Assembly: GCF_001693385.1 (NCBI RefSeq)
Contig: NZ_CP016428.1
Span: 6,758,001 to 6,822,000, forward strand
Reading direction: 5' to 3'
Length of the DNA stretch: 64,000 nucleotides
Source: Bradyrhizobium icense
GTDB taxonomy: Bacteria > Pseudomonadota > Alphaproteobacteria > Rhizobiales > Xanthobacteraceae
This document shows, piece after piece, positions 57,572 through 64,000 of the stretch. The translations under genes were made by a program, and so were the position numbers. Numbering within the stretch: the stretch's first letter is position 1; the number at the start of each line of letters is the position of its first letter. A model generated the notes under the pieces. It saw only the letters and a program-made list of their open reading frames with translations. It had not been told where the DNA came from and ran no database searches.

Positions 57572-58891
57572 TCAGAAGCCCTCGCGAAGCCATCGTCCGA
57601 CCTTTCCGAAATAGCCGTCTGTCCCTGTCTTGAGCTGCCGCGTATGCCGCGGTTCGACGTGTTCGAGGTGAGCGTATTGCGGATAGACCAGGAGGCCGGT
57701 GGGCACCGCGAACGAGGCGCTCTTGGCCTCGCTGGGCAGCCGGCCGAAACCGAGCGGACGGCCGATCCGGACCGGCCGGTTGAGAATGCGGGTGGCGAGT
57801 TCCACGGTGCCGGTGAGCTGGGAGGCCCCGCCGCTCAGCACGACCCGCGCCCTCGGCTCTGCCGCAAAGGGGGAATCCGCGAGCCGGTCCCGGACCATTT
57901 CAAAAATCTCCTCGGCGCGATGCCGGACGATGTTCGCGATCGTGGCGCGCGAGACAATCTGCGGAGCGTCGTGTTCCTCGCCTGCAGCCGGCACGGACAT
58001 CAGCTCGCGCGCGTCAGACCCGCCGGTCAGCACGGTGCCATATAAAGTCTTGATTCGCTCGGCATCCGCAATGCATGCGCCGACGCCGCGTGCAAGATCC
58101 ATCGTCACGTGCTGGCCGCCGAGCGCAAATCCGCTCGCGTGCACGAAACGGCCGGCGGAATAGGTCGCAATCGTGGTCGATCCGGCGCCCATTTCGACCA
58201 CGGCGGCGCCGAGATCGGCCTCGTCGTCGGTCAGCACGGACAGGCCTGCGACATAAGGACTCGCCGACATGGCCTCGACGTTGAGATGGCAGCGCTCGAC
58301 CACCAGCATCAAATTGCGGGCGACCGTGGCATCCGCCGTCACCACGTTCATGTCGACGCCGAACTGGCGCGCAACCATGCCGCGGGGGTCGCGGATGCCC
58401 TTGACGCCGTCCAGCGCATAGCCGACGGGGAGCGCGTGCAGCACCGTGCGCCCCTCGCCCGTGGCGTGGCGCATGCCGGTAGAGGTCACCCGGGTGACGT
58501 CCTCGGCGGTGACCGCGCCGCCTCTGATATCGGCGGCCGCCTCGACAAGCTGCCCCTGCAGCCGGCCGCCGGAAACCGACAGCAATATTGATTCAACGCG
58601 GACCTTGGCCATGCGCTCGGCCAGCGCCACCGCCTGCCGCACCGCCTGCTCGCATTCGGCGAGATCGACCACTGCGCCCGCCTTGACGCCGCGCGACTGG
58701 ATCTGGCTGTAGCCGATCAGTTCGACCGCATGGGTACGGCCGCGCAGCGCGTCGCTCGGCGGCGACGGCTTCAGCCGCGCGATCATGCAGGCGATCTTAC
58801 TGGTGCCGACGTCGAGCGAGGCCACCAGCGCCGTGCGCTTGTGGTCGACGGGGCGTGTCTTCGGGGTCTGGTTGCGATCGAGGCCGGTCAT
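57572..58891 (-). CDS. ftsA: cell division protein FtsA
   Basis: 439 residues, actin-like fold: phosphate-1 [15 protein letters not shown], phosphate-2 [20 protein letters not shown], adenosine [17 protein letters not shown], and a C-terminal amphipathic membrane anchor ([13 protein letters not shown]). FtsA tethers FtsZ to the inner membrane. Its ATG overlaps the ftsQ stop (ATGA), so the two are coupled. Confidence 0.96.
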   Translation of the reverse strand: MTGLDRNQTPKTRPVDHKRTALVASLDVGTSKIACMIARLKPSPPSDALRGRTHAVELIGYSQIQSRGVKAGAVVDLAECEQAVRQAVALAERMAKVRVESILLSVSGGRLQGQLVEAAADIRGGAVTAEDVTRVTSTGMRHATGEGRTVLHALPVGYALDGVKGIRDPRGMVARQFGVDMNVVTADATVARNLMLVVERCHLNVEAMSASPYVAGLSVLTDDEADLGAAVVEMGAGSTTIATYSAGRFVHASGFALGGQHVTMDLARGVGACIADAERIKTLYGTVLTGGSDARELMSVPAAGEEHDAPQIVSRATIANIVRHRAEEIFEMVRDRLADSPFAAEPRARVVLSGGASQLTGTVELATRILNRPVRIGRPLGFGRLPSEAKSASFAVPTGLLVYPQYAHLEHVEPRHTRQLKTGTDGYFGKVGRWLREGF

Positions 58892-59877
58892 GCTGAATCA
58901 CCGGCCTTCTTCTTGGTCTTCTTGTCCTTGAACAGTTCTTCGCGGGCCTTGGCCGCATCTTCCGACAATTGCACCGTCAGCCGGTCCGGCAGGCGCATGT
59001 CGACGGCGACGATGTCGCGCGAGAACAGCCGGTCTTCCTTGTCGAGCTTGCTCAACGTCGCCAGCGCGTTGCCGACGTCGTTCTCCGGCAGGCGAACGTC
59101 GAGGCCGTCCTTCAGCCTCAGATTCCACCGCCGCTCGCCGACCAAAATTGCAGCCTTGGTCACCGAGCGGACCTGCGGATAGCGGTCGAGCAGCGCGAGG
59201 AAATCACGGGCCCTGACATCGGCACCCTTTCCAACCACCAGCGGCAGCGTCACGAAGCGGCGCGACACATAGGGCTCCAGCACCGCGCCATCCTCGGAGA
59301 TCACGGACAGCCGGCCGTCCTGCTGCCACAGCGCGAACGCCGTGCGCTCGACGATGTCGATCTGCAACTGGCCGGGATAAAGCTTCAGGATGGTGGCGTC
59401 GGCGATCCACGGATTCGCCTTGAGCTTGTCGCGCACGGTGGCCGCGTCGAGAAACAACAGCGAGGAGCGGCCACTGACGCCGCCGATCGCAAGCACCTCG
59501 TCCTGACTCAACTGCTTGCGGCCGTTGATAACGACGGTCGTGATGCGGAACCCGGCCGAATTGGCCAGCGTGTTGCGGGTATCGCGGAGCGCAACCATGA
59601 ATTCGTCAACATGACCGCCCTTGACGATGCCGAGGCCGGCGCTGCCGAGCAGCATCAGCACGGTCAAAGCAATGCCGGTCCGATTCGGCAGATAGCGTTC
59701 GACCAGAAGGACCAGGCGATTCGGCGGCTCGCGATCGATCACAGGCTTCGCCGGGACACGGGCGCGACGGCCCAGCCGCTCGCGCAGCAGCACCACCGCT
59801 CCAATAGCGGCTGCTTTCAGGTCAGCCTGGGGCCCCACCGATCTCAGCGACCGCGTGAGGCGTCCTGCACCATCCAT
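58888..59877 (-). CDS. ftsQ: cell division protein FtsQ
   Basis: About 329 residues. A cytoplasmic basic N-terminus is followed by one membrane helix (GIALTVLMLLGSAGLGIV, about 67-84), a POTRA domain (FRITTVVINGRKQLSQDEVL) and the FtsQ/DivIB beta domain, ending in a Lys-rich tail. FtsQ links early and late divisome proteins in the periplasm. ATG 59877 has AGG ten bases upstream; the longer frame to 60009 is possible but less like the family. It overlaps ftsA by four bases. Confidence 0.93.
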   Translation of the reverse strand: MDGAGRLTRSLRSVGPQADLKAAAIGAVVLLRERLGRRARVPAKPVIDREPPNRLVLLVERYLPNRTGIALTVLMLLGSAGLGIVKGGHVDEFMVALRDTRNTLANSAGFRITTVVINGRKQLSQDEVLAIGGVSGRSSLLFLDAATVRDKLKANPWIADATILKLYPGQLQIDIVERTAFALWQQDGRLSVISEDGAVLEPYVSRRFVTLPLVVGKGADVRARDFLALLDRYPQVRSVTKAAILVGERRWNLRLKDGLDVRLPENDVGNALATLSKLDKEDRLFSRDIVAVDMRLPDRLTVQLSEDAAKAREELFKDKKTKKKAGDSA

Positions 59878-60179
59878 TGCACGAGCCTGTCCAAGTGTTG
59901 TTCCCGCAAGCTTTTTTGCGGGTCTTGGCCCAGATGACGTCTCGGCGGTGCCGGACTTAAGTGCTGACCTGAAGTCGGAACAGCGCACACCCCGGCAGCC
60001 AAGCGCCACATGCGCCGCCAGCGTTAACCTTCGGACTTAGTGGTAAACAAAGTGTAAAATCGGGGGGCTGCGGATAAGTTTTGGTGCGTCTTTTGAGTAG
60101 TTTGCCGGCCAACTGTTAGGATTTTGAAACAATTTTCATGGTCGGGCCGTGGTTCCCCGTTAACGACCGGCCGGGCCGG
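59878..60179. promoter_or_regulatory. 302-bp gap between ddl and ftsQ, probable ftsQ promoter region
   Basis: No gene seen. The middle is AT-richer than the flanks (about 60030-60140: GTAAAATCGGGG, GATTTTGAAACAATTTTC). GTTAACC (60023-60029) resembles a CtrA half-site, but no second half lies at the N7 spacing, so CtrA control is only a suggestion. Confidence 0.35.
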
Positions 60180-61172
60180 TCAGGCCCGCTCCCGGCTGCG
60201 CCGTTCGGCCAAGACGATCTGGTCACGCAGGAAATCCGGAAATTCGATCCCCTGGGCCTTGAGCGCCTTCGGGTAGAGCGAGGCCGCGGTCAGCCCCGGC
60301 AGGGTATTGGTTTCGAGGTAGACCGGCCCCTTCGCCGAGACGATGAAGTCGGTCCGGGAATAGCCGCTGCAGGAGAGCGCTTTGTGCGCTCGCAGCGCCT
60401 GATCCTGCAGTTGCACAGTGACGTCCGGAGAAAAGCGTCCCGGGCAGATCTCCTGAGTCGATTTGAGCAGGTATTTGGCGGTGTAGTCGAACGTGCCCTC
60501 GCCCGGGACGATCTCGATCGGCGGCAGCGACATCAATGCGCCATCCGATTGCTCCAGCACGCCGCAGGTTGCTTCCACGCCGGCGATGAACGGCTCGATC
60601 AGATATTCTTCGGTCCTGGCGGCGTTGCGGACCGCGACGAGGTCCTGCTTTGCATTGACGAAGATCAGGCCATAGCTCGAACCGTCCCGCGCCGGCTTCG
60701 CGATCAGCCTGCCGTATTCGGCAAACGCTCCGTCGAGGTCTTCAAGGGCAATACCTGCCGGAGCCGCGACACCTGCAATCGCCGCAAACCGTTTCGCCGC
60801 CACCTTGTCGAAGGCGAGGTTCGACGACGCCGAGCCGGACCCGGTGAAGGGAATGCTGCGCATTTCGCACATCGCCTGCAATTCGCCGTTCTCGGCCCGG
60901 CCGCCGTGCAGCCCGAGCACCAGCACGCGGTCTTCCGCCCTCGCCTTGTCGAGCGCCGCTTCCAGCGCAATGCCGCGGTTGCCGGGCTTGAATTCATCCT
61001 CGAAGGGACGCGAATGCTCGAGCAGCGCGTTCGAGCCGACCTCGTGGACGGTATCGGCGACGCACCAGAACCAGAGATCGGCTTCCGGCAAGGCGCGGTG
61101 CAACGCCTGCGCGCTCGCCACCGAAACCAGCCGCTCTTTATTGGTACCGCCGAACAGAATGGTCGTTCGCAT
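60180..61172 (-). CDS. ddl: D-alanine--D-alanine ligase-type ATP-grasp protein
   Basis: 330 residues. The N-terminal TILFGGTNKERLVSVASAQA corresponds to the Ddl start. The ATP-grasp core shows LIAKPARDGSSYG, EEYLIEPFIAGVE and the metal-binding VYLETNTLPGLT. The HG-loop that in other Ddl enzymes reads HGxxGEDG is HGGRAENGELQ here, a change near the active site. It ligates two D-alanines for peptidoglycan precursors, as its place between murB and ftsQ suggests. AAGG precedes the ATG. Confidence 0.88.
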   Translation of the reverse strand: MRTTILFGGTNKERLVSVASAQALHRALPEADLWFWCVADTVHEVGSNALLEHSRPFEDEFKPGNRGIALEAALDKARAEDRVLVLGLHGGRAENGELQAMCEMRSIPFTGSGSASSNLAFDKVAAKRFAAIAGVAAPAGIALEDLDGAFAEYGRLIAKPARDGSSYGLIFVNAKQDLVAVRNAARTEEYLIEPFIAGVEATCGVLEQSDGALMSLPPIEIVPGEGTFDYTAKYLLKSTQEICPGRFSPDVTVQLQDQALRAHKALSCSGYSRTDFIVSAKGPVYLETNTLPGLTAASLYPKALKAQGIEFPDFLRDQIVLAERRSRERA

Positions 61173-61195
61173 CAGCCTTGCTGCCTCGCTTGCTT

Positions 61196-61238
61196 CGTCA
61201 TTCCGGGGCGATGCGAAGCATCGAACCCGGAATCTCGA
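61196..61238. repeat. truncated copy of the uvrD-type palindromic repeat
   Basis: CGTCATTCCGGGGCGATGCG, then AAGCATCGAACCCGGAATCTCGA. This is the left half of the element seen at 41286 and 47894. It ends at the murB stop codon (61239-61241). Confidence 0.75.
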
Positions 61239-62159
61239 CTATGCGGGAATTCCGATCCGCTTGATTTCCCAATGTAGCTCTATGCCAGAATTCGCTTTAA
61301 CGCGCTCGCGCACGGTTTCGCCCAGCGTTTCAATATCATGCCCGGTGGCGTTGCCGGTGTTGATGAGGAAATTGCAGTGCATTTCCGAGACCTGCGCCCC
61401 GCCGACGCAAAGCCCGCGGCAACCGGCGGCATCGATCAGTTTCCACGCGCTGTTGCCGGGCGGATTCTTGAAGGTGGAGCCACCGGTCTTTTCGCGAATC
61501 GGCTGCGCCGTTTCGCGATGGTTTTGCACCTCGTTCATCCGCGCGCGAATGGTTTCGGCGTCCGCGACCTGCCCGCGAAAGCGCGCGGAGGTGAAAATGA
61601 CTGATGGATCGATGCCGCTGTTGCGGTAGACGAACTTCATGTCGGCATTGGAGAAGACATGCTTCGTACCGTCACGGCCGATGCCGGTCGCCTCGACCAG
61701 CACGTCCTTGGTCTCGCTTCCATTGGCGCCGGCATTCATCCGCAGCGCGCCGCCGATGGTGCCGGGAATGCCGAAGAAGAATTCCATGCCGCCGATGCCG
61801 GCCGCCGCCGCGGTCTCCGCCACGCGCTTGTCGAGCGCGGCCGTGCCGGCGGTGACCGTATCACCTGAAGCCGAAGTCTCGCCGAACGCCCGCGGCGACA
61901 GGCGGATCACCACGCCCGGCATACCGCCGTCGCGCACGATCAAATTGGAGCCGACGCCGACGACATAGACCGGCAACTCGTTCGGAAGCAGCTTTAAGAA
62001 GTAGGCGAGATCCTCTTCATCCGCCGGCGTGAACAGCACCTGCGCCGGCCCGCCGACACGAAACCAGGTCAATTCGGCCAGCGACTGGTTCGCCAGCAAC
62101 CGCCCGCGCAATAGCGGCATCGCGGCTTTCAGATCGGGCGTGATGTCGGGGAAGGTCAC
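61239..62159 (-). CDS. murB: UDP-N-acetylenolpyruvoylglucosamine reductase
   Basis: 306 residues. FAD-binding motifs [13 protein letters not shown] and [20 protein letters not shown]; the catalytic Ser is in [14 protein letters not shown] (family SxF[KR]NP) and the last Glu/His region is in [13 protein letters not shown]. MurB makes UDP-MurNAc in the cytoplasm. The start is GTG 62159, two bases after the murC stop, matching the family N-terminus ([10 protein letters not shown]). The longer frame to 62426 overlaps murC and is rejected. Confidence 0.95.
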   Translation of the reverse strand: MTFPDITPDLKAAMPLLRGRLLANQSLAELTWFRVGGPAQVLFTPADEEDLAYFLKLLPNELPVYVVGVGSNLIVRDGGMPGVVIRLSPRAFGETSASGDTVTAGTAALDKRVAETAAAAGIGGMEFFFGIPGTIGGALRMNAGANGSETKDVLVEATGIGRDGTKHVFSNADMKFVYRNSGIDPSVIFTSARFRGQVADAETIRARMNEVQNHRETAQPIREKTGGSTFKNPPGNSAWKLIDAAGCRGLCVGGAQVSEMHCNFLINTGNATGHDIETLGETVRERVKANSGIELHWEIKRIGIPA

Positions 62160-62161
62160 AG

Positions 62162-63565
62162 CTAATCCAACGCCTTCAGTTCGCCGGGCAGTGCGTAGGC
62201 CCATTGCGTGATGTTGCCGGCGCCGAGGCAGACGACGAGGTCGCCGGGGCCCGCGATGCCGCGGACGACTTTTGCCAGTTCCGTCGAACTCGGCAGCGGA
62301 ATCACCTCGCGGTGGCCGTGGGCACGCAAGCCGAGCACAAAATGGTCGCGGTCGATGCCTTCGATCGGCGCCTCGCCGGCCGGATAAACCTCGGCAACAA
62401 CAACCGCGTCGGCATCGTTGAAACACGTGCAGAATTCCTCGAACAGCGATTGCAGGCGGGTGAAGCGGTGCGGCTGCACCACGGCGATGATCTTGCCCCT
62501 ATAGGAGTCACGCGCAGCCTTCAATACCGCGGCGATCTCGACGGGATGATGGCCATAATCGTCGATGACTGTGACGCCGTTCCACTCGCCGGTGCGGGTG
62601 AACCGCCGCTTGACGCCGCCGAACGCCGCGATTGCCTTGCGGATCGCTTCGTCGGAAATGCCGAGTTCGTGCGCTACCGCAATTGCCGCCGTCGCATTCG
62701 ACGCATTGTGCCGGCCCGGCATCGGCAACACGATGTCCGTTATCTCGTGCGTGGCATCGGTCTTGCGGTTGCGGATCGCGACCTTGAATTTCGATCCGCC
62801 GGCGATCGGCGTCAGGTCCATCAGCCGTGCATCGGCCTGCGGGTTCTCGCCATAGGTGATGATGCGGCGATCCTCGATCCTGCCGACGATGCTCTGCACC
62901 ACCGGATGATCGATGCACATCACCGCAAAACCGTAGAACGGCACGTTCTCGACGAAATTGCGAAACGCCTCCTGGATCGCCTCGAAGGTCTTGAAGTGAT
63001 CGAGATGCTCGGGGTCGACATTGGTGACGATGGCGATCTCGGTCGGCAGTTTCAAAAACGTGCCGTCGCTCTCGTCGGCCTCGACCACCATCCAGTCGCC
63101 CGCCCCGAGCCGCGCATTGGTGCCGTAGGCGTTGATGATGCCGCCGTTGATCACCGTCGGGTCGAGATTGCCGCCGTCCAGAAGGGCTGCGACCATCGAT
63201 GTCGTCGTGGTCTTGCCATGGGTGCCGGCGATCGCGACGCAGCTTTTCAGCCGCATCAGTTCGGCCAGCATTTCGGCCCGGCGCACCACCGGAATGCGCT
63301 GCGCGCGCGCTGCCATCAATTCGGGATTGTCGCGCTTGATCGCGGTCGAGACCACGACCACGTCGGCGCCGTCGACATTCTCCGCCTTGTGGCCGACCGA
63401 AACCTTGACGCCCTTCTCCCGCAGCCGCGCGACATTGCCGCTTTCGGAGGCGTCCGAGCCCTGCACGGTGTAACCGAGATTGACGAGCACTTCGGCAATG
63501 CCGCTCATGCCGATGCCGCCGATCCCGACGAAGTGAATGGGTCCGATCTCGCGCGGCAGTCTCAT
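62162..63565 (-). CDS. murC: UDP-N-acetylmuramate--L-alanine ligase
   Basis: 467 residues. The N-terminal [19 protein letters not shown]-loop [19 protein letters not shown], and middle-domain motifs [36 protein letters not shown] and [10 protein letters not shown] are all present. It adds L-Ala to UDP-MurNAc. ATG 63565 has AAGGTGAG upstream. The longer frame to 63613 would add residues ([14 protein letters not shown]) that are the translation of a repeat element, so it is rejected. Confidence 0.96.
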   Translation of the reverse strand: MRLPREIGPIHFVGIGGIGMSGIAEVLVNLGYTVQGSDASESGNVARLREKGVKVSVGHKAENVDGADVVVVSTAIKRDNPELMAARAQRIPVVRRAEMLAELMRLKSCVAIAGTHGKTTTTSMVAALLDGGNLDPTVINGGIINAYGTNARLGAGDWMVVEADESDGTFLKLPTEIAIVTNVDPEHLDHFKTFEAIQEAFRNFVENVPFYGFAVMCIDHPVVQSIVGRIEDRRIITYGENPQADARLMDLTPIAGGSKFKVAIRNRKTDATHEITDIVLPMPGRHNASNATAAIAVAHELGISDEAIRKAIAAFGGVKRRFTRTGEWNGVTVIDDYGHHPVEIAAVLKAARDSYRGKIIAVVQPHRFTRLQSLFEEFCTCFNDADAVVVAEVYPAGEAPIEGIDRDHFVLGLRAHGHREVIPLPSSTELAKVVRGIAGPGDLVVCLGAGNITQWAYALPGELKALD

Positions 63566-63583
63566 TGCATTCTCACCTTCGTC

Positions 63584-63671
63584 GTCATGCCCGGGCTTGT
63601 CCCGGGCATCCACGTCTTCTTCTCACTGACTTATGAAAGACGTGGATGGCCGGGACAAGGCCGGCCATGAC
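63584..63671. repeat. inverted repeat between murG and murC
   Basis: Two 35-base arms (63584-63618 and 63637-63671), starting GTCATGCCCGGGCTTGTCCC on the left and ending GGACAAGGCCGGCCATGAC on the right, form a long imperfect hairpin. The left arm lies 18 bp before the murC ATG and could be folded in the intercistronic mRNA. Confidence 0.8.
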
Positions 63672-63702
63672 CCGATAATGCTGAAAAATCATCTGGAACA
63701 GC

Positions 63703-64000
63703 CTAGATTCCGGCCGTTTTCGTCACCAGATCGGCCAGCCGTTCCGCGGCATCGAGCCGGCCGACCCGGCGGGCGGCCTCCGCCATCGCGATCAGGCGTA
63801 CAGGCTCGGCGGCAAAGGCAGAGATTTCGGCAGCCAGCCGGTCGGGCGTGAATTCTGCTTGCGGAATCCGCAAAGCACCGTCCACCTTCGCCAATACACC
63901 GGCATTGGCGAACTGGTCCTGGTCGATCGCGCCGGGCAGCGGCACCAAAATCGAGGGCCGGCCGATCGCGGCGAGTTCCGCCACGGTACCGGCGCCGGAG
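63703..64000 (-). CDS. murG: MurG glycosyltransferase, C-terminal part (cut by the right edge)
   Basis: 99 codons are visible. The donor-site sequence SGAGTVAELAAIGRPSILVP and LPGAIDQDQFANAGVLAKV is the MurG C-terminal UDP-GlcNAc-binding region (usual SRAGALTVAE... and QxxNA). The frame is open to the edge. MurG makes lipid II at the inner membrane. The gene is upstream of murC across a repeat. Confidence 0.9.
   Translation of the reverse strand, partial: SGAGTVAELAAIGRPSILVPLPGAIDQDQFANAGVLAKVDGALRIPQAEFTPDRLAAEISAFAAEPVRLIAMAEAARRVGRLDAAERLADLVTKTAGI

Noticed and set aside
56002..57633. 543-codon plus-strand open frame opposite ftsZ
   Set aside because: The FtsZ signature motifs lie on the minus strand; no coding signs on the plus strand.
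60020..60035. Full CtrA site before ftsQ
   Set aside because: Only one TTAACC half is seen; the second TTAA at seven-base spacing is missing.

Overview
The window looks like a chromosomal segment of an alphaproteobacterium of the Bradyrhizobium/Nitrobacteraceae type. Support for this is the high GC content, the gene order murG-murC-murB-ddl-ftsQ-ftsA-ftsZ-lpxC-bamD-recN-ligA on the minus strand (about 48.9-64.0 kb), a very long FtsZ linker, and many short palindromic intergenic repeats of the kind that litter bradyrhizobial genomes. I found no rRNA, tRNA, CRISPR array, insertion sequence or prophage.

Layout. 0-8.1 kb: the start and most of a giant AsmA-like protein (cut by the left edge), a cytochrome P450 divergent from its probable TetR regulator with a 24-bp palindromic operator between them, an exported M23-type peptidase and an MFS carrier. 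8.2-13.4 kb: a visibly AT-richer three-gene stretch (zinc ribbon/class III cyclase/AAA/TPR protein plus two unrecognised proteins). 13.4-16.6 kb: a 2-hydroxyacid dehydrogenase and a membrane sensor adenylate cyclase. 16.7-24.7 kb: a plus-strand run that I consider the most interesting part: ccdA, doxX and an exported DUF255 thioredoxin-like protein, then a bufferin-type copper-metallophore RiPP operon (two nearly identical Cys-rich precursors, the DUF692/MNIO enzyme BufB, the DUF2063 partner BufC). It is continued without a gap by a creatininase-like protein and an exported HExxH (gluzincin) protein, each joined to the previous gene by an ATGA overlap. The last two proteins are candidate unreported processing or accessory factors of the bufferin pathway.

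24.7-43.0 kb: an outer-membrane beta-barrel, an FAD-linked D-lactate-type dehydrogenase, a thioesterase, an AraC/TolB-like/TPR hybrid regulator facing a methyltransferase and an alpha/beta hydrolase, a DUF1328 peptide, UvrD-type helicase, a collapsed toxin-antitoxin fusion, an ABC exporter pair, an L,D-transpeptidase, a split YeeE/YedE pair, a membrane-spanning spermidine-synthase-like protein and a phytoene-dehydrogenase-like oxidoreductase. 43.0-48.7 kb: prmA, a small conserved protein, a Xaa-Pro aminopeptidase, a Bcr/CflA-type MFS carrier and an exported WG-repeat protein. 48.9-64.0 kb: DNA ligase, RecN, BamD, LpxC and the division/cell-wall cluster, ending inside murG.

Points outside ordinary annotation: (1) a 125-bp three-hairpin palindromic repeat of the same family as intergenic copies elsewhere in the window lies in frame inside uvrD; (2) a HigB/RelE-like toxin N-terminus is fused directly to its antitoxin; (3) ccdA carries an internal patch with foreign-looking composition and extra residues; (4) four same-orientation DnaA-box-like 9-mers lie upstream of prmA; (5) several repeat families abut or overlap start and stop codons (murC, murB, bamD). 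All functions are inferred from sequence motifs read by eye; no database search was run.
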